This document shows positions 1 to 9,274 of a DNA stretch of 64,000 bases, one piece after another. Position 1 is the stretch's first letter; each line of letters starts with the position of its first letter. The translations under genes and the position numbers were made by a program. The notes under the pieces were generated by a model. It was given only the letters and a program-made list of their open reading frames with translations. It was not told where the DNA came from and searched no databases. The DNA is from Podospora pseudoanserina (lineage: Eukaryota > Ascomycota > Sordariomycetes > Sordariales > Podosporaceae): the NCBI RefSeq assembly GCF_035222485.1, contig NW_026946672.1:1488001-1552000 (forward strand), in the 5' to 3' direction.

Positions 1-310
1 TTTGGCGGTCATCTACGCAAAGGACATACCCACCACGTACGGCTGTCGGGTTTCTGGCCGGGAGGGCATCGCGCACGCTGATGCATACGATGATCTCATG
101 TTCAGGTCTGGGGATGGGGTGGTGCTGGCAAAGGAGGCGATGTTGCCGGAGGGATATGAGGTTGTCAAGGGGGGAAGGGTCTGCACGGATAGGGGGCATA
201 TCACCATGCTGGGGGATTTGGCTGGAGTGGGGAGGGCGTTGGAGGCGGTGGTGAGGGGACGACAGAAGGGGATTGGGATGGGGGTGCTGGAGGGGAAAGG
301 GGTTAAATAA
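1..310 (+). CDS. 3' end of an alpha/beta-hydrolase-like (LCAT/lipase type) gene, 5' partial
   Basis: The frame is open from the window edge to a TAA at 308-310, leaving about 102 C-terminal residues; no true start is inside the window because the first codon shown is TTG within an exon. Two short motifs, SGDGVV and, about 30 residues later, DRGHITMLGD, look like the acid and histidine segments that complete the catalytic triad of an alpha/beta-hydrolase. The spacing and the following helix-like stretch fit lipases or acyltransferases of the LCAT kind, but the nucleophile elbow lies outside the window, so substrate and location cannot be stated. It is convergent with the eIF5 gene. Codons end mostly in G or T (GGG, AGG, GAG), as in the 3' ends of several other genes here. 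Family assignment is moderate; existence of a real coding end is likely. Confidence 0.6.
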   Translation, partial: LAVIYAKDIPTTYGCRVSGREGIAHADAYDDLMFRSGDGVVLAKEAMLPEGYEVVKGGRVCTDRGHITMLGDLAGVGRALEAVVRGRQKGIGMGVLEGKGVK

Positions 311-793
311 AAGAAAGGGAGAAACAGGACAGAAAAATGATACCCATTGATTAGACCTATAGCGAACCGAGACAATTCAAACAAGAATAAACAGGATGAG
401 GAACCACTCGTGCTCACAGAAGGTGGGACCAAGTGCATTCACAGATGCTGTATGTTCCCCAGACCAAGGCAGTACCTGCTTGATCATAGCCTCGGCATTC
501 CCCCCATGTTTGGGACAGGGGTAAGCTATGTGCTACCAGGGTTGATCAAGACAGTACCAGCACATCACTATTCATACATCACTATTCTCACATATCATAA
601 TATAAAAGAAGGGCATGTATAACTAGCTACTCCAAGTGCCAATCTGAAAGCCATACTAGCAAGTCCTTTTCTGTAGACCTTCCTCCTCGAAAAAAGCGTC
701 CCCGGCAAAAACCAACACCATAAAGACCCGCGCTCAACCTATTCTCCCATAACAGCACACTCAAAGAGAGCTAAAATGCTGCACAACAGCCCC
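311..793. other. convergent intergenic spacer
   Basis: This 483 bp stretch lies between two stop codons facing each other and should hold both 3' untranslated regions. Short open frames overlap it in several phases, but none has a family match, codon bias or splice structure that I would defend. Confidence 0.6.
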
Positions 794-2103
794 TTACTCC
801 TCGTCAGAGTCCTCCTCCGACTCGGCCTCCTCAAGCCACGTCATAAAAGGCTCGGCAGCCTTGCGGATCTTCTTGGAGGTAGAGCCATCGACATACCTCT
901 TGGAAGACTTGGCACCCCACTTCTTCAAAAAGTCCTCAGAGGCGAGATCAAAGTGGTAGTAGAGTTGAAGGATCTTGACAATCTTATCATAGTGCTCCTT
1001 GCCGAGCTCGGCCAAAAGCTTCTCGGTGCCACCGAGGAGAGCCTTCTCATGGCGCTCAGAAGTGATCATCTATATCAGGTTAGCATTCTTCCAAATGAAT
1101 ACCATGTAAACAATACACATACAGTCTTGAGCATGCCTTGGCGCTTGGGAATCTGAGAGAAGATGTTCTCGTTGAAAAGTGTCATGACCAACACAATGAG
1201 GGTGCGATGCTTGGCCTCGATGCCGAGCTCCTTGGCCTTGAGGTAGATCTCGACATCATCCACGTTGTCGACACCGCCCTTGGCGTTGGCCTCAGTCTGG
1301 ATCCAGTCGGCCAGCTGGTCGTAGACGGTGTTGCCACCCTCTCCGTCCTCGTCCTCGTCTTCACCGTTCAGCACGAGCTTCGCCTTGAACTCGTCAGGGA
1401 GGACCTGCTGGCGAGCCTTGACAGCTTCCTCGCTCATGTCAACGGCCCACTCAACCTCCTTGTCGGCAACAGGCTTGCTGTCAAGGTTCTGAGCCTCCTT
1501 CTTGATCTTGCGAGTCAAAGCATCATCGTCACTAGCAATGTCGATATCCCCGTTAGGGGAGGGCTGGTCAGAGCCGTTCTCCTCTCCGGAACCGTTGTCC
1601 TTGCCACCGTTCTGCTTGGCCTTGCGGGCAGCCTTGCGCTCGGCCTTGTCCTTCTTGGTCTTCTTGGGCACATTCTTGAGAATGAAACCGCTCAACTTGA
1701 GGCGCAAATCGACATCGGTGCGCTGACCGCAAGCCTTGCAGTCGAGCGTGATGTGGCCATCCTTGATATGGACATCCGTTTCGGGATTCTTGCACTTCTT
1801 GCAGAGGACAAACTTGGAGATGAAGCCATCAAGAAGCTCTTGGAGCTTGTTAGCCTCGTGAGCACCGTTGATGATCCAGCGGTCGTCGGCGGGATCAATG
1901 TTGGTCTGGGCACCCAGCTCGAAACCGAAGTACTTGATAAGGTAAGAGCCGGGGCGGGCCAGAGACTGAGCAACGCTGCTCAGGTTGACAACAACGGTCT
2001 TGATGCCGTTACCCTTGCCTTCGATCTTGGTCTGGATACGCTCCATCTTGTAGCGATAGAAATTGTCGGAGACATCGCGACGGACGTTGACGAGAGCAGC
2101 CAT
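794..2103 (-). CDS. TIF5: translation initiation factor eIF5
   Basis: eIF5 is the GTPase-activating protein for eIF2 in the cytosolic 43S/48S preinitiation complex. The model is complement(join(794..1069,1123..2103)), 418 residues, close to yeast Tif5 (405). The N-terminal domain begins [10 protein letters not shown] and has the FYRYKM segment with Arg17 at the place of the GAP arginine finger, followed by a C2-C2 zinc finger (Cys101, Cys104, Cys122, Cys125). A Lys-rich and then acidic linker leads to the C-terminal W2/HEAT domain, which ends in an acidic AA-box-like tail ([12 protein letters not shown]) that contacts eIF2beta and eIF3. The intron (1070-1122, 53 bp) has a GTATGT donor, a GCTAAC branch point and a TATAG acceptor, and keeps the frame. 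An in-frame ATG at 2190 would add 29 unconserved residues; the inner ATG matches family starts and is preferred. Confidence 0.96.
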
Positions 2104-3825
2104 GGTTGCGGTGTTGATGATTTTTTTTCGGTGAAAAAGACTGAGCTGATGGGCTAGTGACGAGAGGTCGTACTGGCGAAGGACAGACAAGCAGATATCG
2201 AGTGCTGGCGCGGGTTTGTTGGGGGTTAACGGTGTCAGTAAGACGTAGGGTGAGGACTGGACATGTGGTGATGCTGGTGATGATGCTCAAACATGGGCAG
2301 AGAGTCAACCGTCGGAACTGGTGTTGGGACTACAAGGTTTCGGCGCTATGCGAAACGGATGCAGCTTTGGGGGGAAGTGTCGAGAGACGGAGTCCTTGTC
2401 GTGCTGATACATAAACAACGCTGTGCTGCGTGTCTTGGTTATGTGTGTGGTCGTTGGTGTCGCGGGGACGAGAGCGGCCTTCGTGGTGGTGGTAGTGGAA
2501 GAGGTGAAGTGAAGTGGGTTTGGTTGATGGCGGATCAGCAAAAGAGCAGATGCGAAATTTTTGACCTGGCGCTGGGTCCTGGGATGATGGATGCTGGCTG
2601 AGCGGGGAGTGGATCTGCCCTGCGACAGTGAATACTTTTGTTATAAGAGTAAGTCCCTGCTCCGGCAGCTTGGCTGGTAACAGATGAAGAGAAGAGAGTT
2701 GCCCGTACCTCTTGCAGTTGTTTATTCGTGGATGGGGGAGAAAGAAAGAAAGAGATTTTTGCGACAAGCGGGCAGAGGTCAAATTATAGAACCCGATACA
2801 AAAAATTAAGGTTCTAGGCACCTGCCCACTGGCCACCAGGCAAACCAAGGCCACGCAGGAAAGGTCTGTGGGAGTGGATCGCCCCCCGCTAAGCGCATCT
2901 TTGGCTACCTAAACTTCATCACCCGCGAATCTCATGAACTCAAACCCCGCCTTCCTCTGCTGACTTGCCCCGCTCCTTCTACTGGCCTTCTGTTTCTGGA
3001 CCGAGTTGCAGGCGGCAAAGCAACCGAACACGTTCTTTTGATTTTTCTTCGTATTGTGCGTGTTTGTGTGCCATGTGCGTGGATTTTTCCAAGCTTTCTT
3101 CAAAGAAGCCCTTTGCCCCCCCTCCAAGCAGCCCGCCCTTTCCCCCACTTCCTGCCGGACTCAGGCTTGACAAATACAACCCGAAACACGGGAGGCGGCC
3201 TGTATTTCGATGCCCAACACTCTGCCTGCTTACGGTGCAATCTGGATTTGTACGGCAATTGTTCACTCTGCTTGGTATATCAGGTATCAAACAGCTCTTC
3301 CACGTGACAGGTAAAAAAAAGCCTTGGTAGCTTTTCACATGGCACAGCTTTGGCGTGCCACTGTCTCCAATATAAATTTGGCCACCGGTAATATGGTACG
3401 ATGCATTTGGCCGGCTGTCCGGACGTACCGCGGGCCCTTGAATTTTACCTGATCGGTCTATCAAGGTTTACCCAGCCCCCGGTATGTTGATATGGCAGTG
3501 TTGTCTTACATGACAACATTGTCGACTGCCAGGCGATTGGCCATTCAAGCAGAGCCGCACGCTGAAAAGTCTGACAGAAAGGCAAGATCAGAGCCAGACC
3601 GGTCCAAGATATCATTTTATTAAAGAATTACAAACAGACATTTGGGTTTCAGCTTTGTATCCCCTCCATCATACACTGCCCGTGTATCATTCTGACCAAC
3701 CCCCCTTTCTGATCTCTCACTCCATACAAAGCCAACCCACAAATACATATACTAAAACAAAGTTTAATGACAAAAAAGACAACAAAATTAGCGAGGGTAT
3801 TTTGTATCTCACTCCCCAAAATCAA
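2104..3825. other. eIF5 upstream region, no gene seen
   Basis: About 1.7 kb between the eIF5 start and the stop of the next gene, both on the minus strand. It should contain the eIF5 promoter and leader and the 3' UTR of the secreted protein gene. Open frames up to 174 codons occur on the minus strand (2330-2854, 2979-3464), but they are rich in rare-looking residues, lack family features and overlap frames on the other strand, so I treat them as chance. Confidence 0.5.
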
Positions 3826-4653
3826 CTACCTCCAAAACATCATTCCAATACCAATCACCGTCCCCATCACCAAACCCAAGTTGCTCCTCTCCTTCAAAGA
3901 CTCCCCAGCATTAACAGCCAAAACAGTATCAAACGGGCTTCCTCCTCCCCCTCCCGGAACCACCACAACATTCTCTTCATCACCACCCCCCGTCGCAGCC
4001 GGCGCCTCCTCACTACTAGTAGCACTAGGCCCAGCACTCTGCACAAAAGTCGGGATAATCGTCGGCAACGACGTAGTGGTCTCATCCCCTCTAACAGCCT
4101 CGCTCGTCGTCGTTGTCGTCGTCGTCGTCGTCGTCGTCTCCACCACCGCACTCGAGCTCGTAGGACGAACTGTAGTAAACGTCAATATCTCATCCCCTTG
4201 CCCCTCGCTCCTCGTCACCGTCGTCTCCCTCACCATCGTGCTGCTCGTGCTAGCCGTCGGCCGAATGGTGGAAGTAACAACAGTACCTTGCCCCGGCGCC
4301 CGACACAGCGCCTGACCCAACCCGCCCTGCAGCGCCAGCCACAACCACGACCCCCTGGTGACAGCCACATCGGAGCATCTCTCCCTCAGCGAGTCCTCCT
4401 TATCTCGAATACCCCGCCGGCAGGCAATCGTGCATTGCCCTTGTGCAATGTCGAATTTTCGGCAGTTGAGTATGGGCGCGTTGTAGGACAGGATGCACGA
4501 GATTGGGATGGCGAGCGAGGGTATTAGTTGCAGGTCCGAGAGGGAAAGAAAGCTGGCCGACGTGACCGAGGAGGTGTCGTCTTGGGCGGTGGATAATGAG
4601 GATAGTGATAAGATGGTGAGGAGGAGATGCGGTATTCTGTTGTGGTTGAACAT
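3826..4653 (-). CDS. secreted, probably GPI-anchored Ser/Thr-rich protein with a six-Cys N-terminal module
   Basis: I do not recognise a named family. The 275-residue product starts with a signal peptide (hydrophobic stretch about residues 9-20, likely cleavage after the STA at 21-23). A compact module follows with six cysteines at about 53, 64, 74, 78, 93 and 117. The rest is Thr/Ser/Val-rich low complexity with a run of about twelve Thr near the middle, a Gly/Glu-rich patch, and a hydrophobic C-terminus (about 254-273) that looks like a GPI-attachment signal. This is the layout of a fungal cell-wall or plasma-membrane surface protein. The frame is open to an ATG at 5016, but the ATG at 4653 is chosen because it places the signal peptide at the N-terminus. 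The Thr run is encoded by a near-perfect trinucleotide microsatellite. Confidence 0.75.
   Translation of the reverse strand: MFNHNRIPHLLLTILSLSSLSTAQDDTSSVTSASFLSLSDLQLIPSLAIPISCILSYNAPILNCRKFDIAQGQCTIACRRGIRDKEDSLRERCSDVAVTRGSWLWLALQGGLGQALCRAPGQGTVVTSTIRPTASTSSTMVRETTVTRSEGQGDEILTFTTVRPTSSSAVVETTTTTTTTTTTSEAVRGDETTTSLPTIIPTFVQSAGPSATSSEEAPAATGGGDEENVVVVPGGGGGSPFDTVLAVNAGESLKERSNLGLVMGTVIGIGMMFWR
4105..4138. repeat. GTC/GAC trinucleotide microsatellite coding for poly-Thr
   Basis: About eleven tandem GTC units with one interruption, inside the stalk-encoding part of the secreted protein gene. Repeat length changes would alter the Thr run without breaking the frame. Confidence 0.85.
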
Positions 4654-6301
4654 TGTGTTTGGTGTGGTGAGCTGCTGATATGATTCAAGAAGGACGAGAA
4701 GATCCAAAGTAAAAAGTCGAGCAAAGGTGAGTGAGTGGGTTTGATCGTGTGTGTCCCCCCAGGAAAAAGCCGAAACTGGATCTGCTTCAATGGCGGTAGA
4801 TCCGATCAGTTCGACTGTCAATGCGGCTGAACAACCGTCCGTCCTGCCGGACACAGCACTCGATTCGAGGTTTTCCCTTATCGTCGGTCGTCTCGTGATG
4901 GTGGGGTGGTTTTCTTCTCGTTGCTTTATGCCGCCTGTGTCTGGTATGCTTTCGAGGTGGTGATGAGGATCCAGCAGATAAACCCCAGCTGTCGCCCACT
5001 CGAAGATGAACAACAATTAAACCCAAGGCCACCTCTCAACAAAAGGCCTCCAGTCCTGGCAGTGCCTCGCAAGTGGCAAAAGAAAGAAGAGACGAAATGT
5101 AAGTCGGTGAAGGTCAAATGGCTGGGTCAATGAGGTCAGACCAAAGAGGCCCGAGTCGATCTTTATGGTGTTGATATGGTCGCTCCTGCTCTTATTGTTG
5201 TACCACACTCCTTCCCGTTCAAGCCAAGAAAATTACCAACAAACGGCAAGAACAGATCAAACAGAAGAGAAAAGAAAGAAAGATCGAAGCACAGCTTCCT
5301 CAAGTCGAAAAGAATTGGAAAAAACCAGTTTGCGCCCCCTTCACCAACGGGTGTGGAATGGGGAATGACAAACAGACAAGAAAGAACAGAAGGTTGGGTT
5401 GGGTGTTGGAAAAGACTTCCCCGGGCCGATCGACGAGCCTTTACCTTACCACCATAGGGCAAACACAGCATTCCAGGCGGAAGGTAGGTAGACAGGCGTC
5501 CATGTCGCCCATATATTCCACCACCACCACCACCACCACCTTGACCTAACCATCCCCCCTCCCCCCCCAAGTCCAGTCCTATCAACCTCAACCATCCCAC
5601 CATCCCATTCCATTGGCTCCCACCCTCCTCTCTCGAAGAAAAAAAAGGGCTGGATCAAAATGACGAACAGATTCTGAGACAAGGGTTCATCCTCGACCGT
5701 TCGCACCATCCACTCGCTTCCCTCTCTCCCTCTCCCACGCTTTTGGGTTACACCACCCTCGCAGCCAATCACCTCCCCAAGAAGTGTGTGCTCAGGCGCC
5801 AAAAAGCGTTGAAACGAAACAGAGCTCGCGTTTGAGAGGCTGCCCCTTTGCTACCCCTGATGTGGCTCTGATTGGTTGCTTCAGAATTGGGCTTGGCGAT
5901 GGTAGGTTGTGCGATGGTACACAATGATTGGAGTGGTGCTCGGACCATCAAGGGGTTGGATATCTGTGCCACCGCTCATGATAGTACCCCTGAGCCAAGG
6001 ACGATGTTGAGTGAAAGGCAGGTGAGCTTCTTTTGTAGGTGTGACTTGTGTTGTTGTTGTATTATCGTATTTTCTCTCTAAACACCAGCGTTGTAGCCCA
6101 GCCTGGCCTTGTAAATCTGTATTGTGTATCTCAACATTCATCGTTGAGATGCCATCGCTCTTGTGATGCCATATGTTATACACCCGAATCCATATCAGAT
6201 CCAAACCCTGTGAACTCCCTATACCCATGCTCCATACCCCATATCCCAAACATGAACGCTCAACAATATCATAGTATACAATCCCGCTCCCATAGATGAA
6301 A
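4654..6301. other. intergenic region with simple repeats, no gene seen
   Basis: Upstream region of the secreted protein gene and 3' flank of the GPHR homologue, both minus strand. It contains a (CCA) microsatellite at about 5518-5540 and purine- and pyrimidine-rich tracts that create artificial open frames (for example 5163-5603 and 5446-5802 minus, Gly/Trp-rich by composition). No frame shows conserved features or plausible splice structure. Confidence 0.5.
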
Positions 6302-8109
6302 TCACGACCTCTTCTGCCCCATCTCCTCCCCCGCAAAATCATCCCACTCCTCCCCCAACTCCCCCAGCCCACCACCACCACTCACCCGTCTCCCAACCCA
6401 AATCCCCCCAGCCGTCAACCCGCTCGCAACCAAAAACCACCCCTCAAACCACCGATCCACAAACGCCGGCTCCAGCGCGCTCTCCAACGCATCCCCCACC
6501 GACCTGCCCACCTCCTTCGGCAAACTACTCCTCAGCAACAACGCCGCCGAAATCACATACGTCGCCGCGATCTGCCCTATCAGCAGCGCCAAGTTCGCTT
6601 GGGCTTGATACAGCACCCCCGGCATCCACTTCGTAAACAACCTAAACGTCTGCAGGACTGAATTCGCGCTCGCCGCCAGTATGACACCCGACAACAAAAA
6701 AGAGATCTGACGCGCCCAGGCGAGTTGATCCAGTTTCGGGTCCCAATGTTTTGCCAGCAGGCCCAGAAACCGGGAAATCGGGTCCGACGACGAGAAAGAA
6801 GGCGAGTAAAGCGACGACGGGTAAGAACTCAGGTTCCGTTTGAGCGTGGTAAGAACCGTAGCAAGAATGCGATACACACAATACCCCGCAAAAACATACT
6901 GCGGCACCGCCAACACCCTCCCCACCACCGTTCCATCCCTCGCGTGAGCCTTCTGCCGTGCCTTCAGCTGCGCCAAACTCCCCGCCAGATTCGCCTCCAT
7001 AGTCTCCAGACCCGAGATTTCCATTTGTAGGGCTTTAATCTCTGCTTGTTCAGCACTCGTCCCCATTCCCCCAGTCACAGCCTTGATCCCGCCCAAGACC
7101 TTCCCCATGATGCCATTTGATCCCTGGTGATGTTGTTGCTGCCCCCCTCCCACCCCCTCCGCCATCTGCGCCTTCCGCTGCAGACTCCTCAACCGATGTT
7201 TCTTCGTAACGAGCAACTCACTCGTCGCATCCAAACCAGCTTGCTTCCTTGCAATATCCGTATCCGTAATCGGCCGCCGTTTATACGCCCGGTTATCACT
7301 AAAGATATGCCACGGGCTGCTCACGCTCGCAAACCCCGACAACAGCGCCATGCTCAATATACCAATAACCCCTATCCTTTCCAAACACGCCCTCGATAGT
7401 CCACCACCACTCTCCCCCCCTCCTGGCATCCCACCATCAACCCTGGTCCTCTGAACCACACCCGTAATCCGCCCCATCCACCCCCGAGCATCCCCAGCAT
7501 CCCCATGCCCCCCACAACCCTTCCCAACCACCAAAACAAACCAACCACCCCCAAAACCCCCATCTGCAACCCCCAAGCAACCCTACTCCTTTTCCCCTCC
7601 CATCCCTCCCCAACCGCAACCCCAAACCCCCCAACAACAGATTGCACCTCCAGAAATGGTATAACCCCCACCAGCAAAACCAACAAAGTCGGAACAGTAA
7701 CCCTCAACCCCACCGTCCTCGCCGTTGGTATCGCCTCTGCCACCTCAGCTAGTATCAGTTCCGCCAGCACCGCGCTCAACCCTAGTGTCCCAGCAAAAGT
7801 GTAGGCGGCGATTTTCCGCCGGGGCGACTTGCTCGCGTGCTCCTCGTGCGCTTGACGTAGCGACAAGGGCGCAGACGCAGGAAGGAAGTGGTCTTCCCCG
7901 TCGGAGATGCCTGATGAGGCTGAGGAGGAGACGCGAGACTGGAGGGAGGCGAGGTGGGGGAAGATTTTGGTTAGGGAGATGGAGAAGACGAGGAGGAAGG
8001 TGAGGAGGAAGGGGGTTAGGGCGAGGAGGGTGGGGATGCTGAAGGTGGAGGGGAGGCAGGAGGTGGAGGTGGAGGTGCAGGTGGTGTCGGAGTCGGAGTC
8101 GGGGGGCAT
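6302..8109 (-). CDS. Golgi pH regulator / GTG-type multipass membrane protein (GPHR family)
   Basis: GPHR/GTG (GPR89) proteins are polytopic membrane proteins linked to acidification of the Golgi and endomembranes. Two frames join into one product: an N-terminal part from 8109 with at least four hydrophobic segments, and a C-terminal part with the family signature around ASVSSPW, the RPITDTDIARKQ segment, a coiled-coil-like cytosolic loop (STSAEQAEIKALQMEISGL) and three or four further membrane segments. The frames meet through a short intron; my best junction is complement(join(6302..7411,7462..8109)), a 50 bp intron with a weak GTGTGG donor, giving about 585 residues. That junction is uncertain because the region is G-rich and offers no canonical donor; a nearby site is possible. 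The family call rests on the conserved central block, which I recognise; a specific fungal function is inferred. Confidence 0.8.
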
Positions 8110-9274
8110 TCTTACTCTGGTGGTGACGGTCGCGAGGATGAAATAGAAGGTCGGTTTGCGTTGAAAAGTTTTGGTTGTTGTTTAAGGGTATGTTTAATCG
8201 CCTGCTGCGGCACTCTCGGATTTGGCTTTCGGATTCGGTGGGCCAGGCAGGCAGGCCTTGTCTGTTCGATCGTCGTGGCCGTGGTGATAATCAATCAACC
8301 AATCCGTCTATCCCAATTATCCGCTCGTGATCGTGTGTCGTGTTTGCACTTGCGACTACCTCTGCGCTGCTACTACTCCTGGTGCTCGGGCTGGCGGCGC
8401 TGGTGGTAGTGGTGGTTTGCGACAAGACACAAATGACCAGAGCATTATACCATATCCCTTTCTACTTCCGAAATTTATGTGTCAACTCAAACCCTTACTG
8501 GTGTGTCGTTGGGCAAAAAAAAAAAAAATCCAAAAAAAAAAAAAAGGATCGGAATTCTGGTACACACTCCTTGTACATAAAAGCTGAAGCTCGTTTGTGT
8601 CGTCGTCGGCGGAACGTTTGCACAGAAACGAAAAGCGATGGGCATGACGAACGAGAATGGGCGCGTCTAGTTCAATGGCTGGCTGGGGACCCCGGATTTT
8701 TCTGTAAGGGAGCTTGGACCATTCCCCGCCATCCACCCATCCATCAGCCTCACTGCTCTTGGCTGCCTTTCAAAACGTGAGACTTGCCCGATGGGTAAAG
8801 ACACGTGGACGTTCTCAAACAGAACCAACAACCAAGAGAGAGAAAAGATGAATAGCTATTATATATACACCAGGACCTAGAGGATCGCTGGAGTTCTGCC
8901 AGCCCATTGATAGTAATATACAAGTTACGGATACAGTTAAAGCGCTTCTCTCTTCCTGCTTTGGACATCCCATCCGTCAAGCACCCACCCCTTCTCGCCA
9001 ATATCTCACTGTGTACTTTCTATAACTCATCTCAACTCCCCAACTTCCCTCCACTCATCTCGTGTAAAAGTGCCAAAGCCTTAGGTAGAACAAATTTCCG
9101 CTACTGTCATGTTTTGTTGGAGCCCAATCCAGACCTGATGTTTTGACTCGAAAGAGAAGAAAAACAGCCTCTCCCGTTTCCTTATTCAGTTTCAATTGCG
9201 CCCCAACACCTTGCCGTGTGATAAAAGCCAAAATCCACCCAAAAAGAGAGAAATAAAAACGAGCGAAATCAATA
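8110..9274. other. GPHR upstream region with double poly(A) tract
   Basis: About 1.2 kb between the GPHR homologue and the stop of the stress protein gene. It holds two A14 runs separated by TCC (8515-8545) and no credible gene. A short stretch near 8668 resembles a tRNA A-box but has no matching B-box or acceptor stem. Confidence 0.5.
8515..8545. repeat. A14-TCC-A14 homopolymer pair
   Basis: Two runs of fourteen adenines separated by three bases, about 0.4 kb upstream of the GPHR start codon. Such poly(dA:dT) tracts are known to disfavour nucleosomes in fungal promoters; a promoter role here is inference. Confidence 0.8.

Noticed and set aside
1138-2157. 339-codon plus-strand frame opposite eIF5
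   Set aside because: Same codon-bias artefact; the minus-strand protein is unambiguous.
8655-8700. TAGTTCAATGG, an A-box-like tRNA D-arm
   Set aside because: No B-box at the right distance and no acceptor-stem complement.
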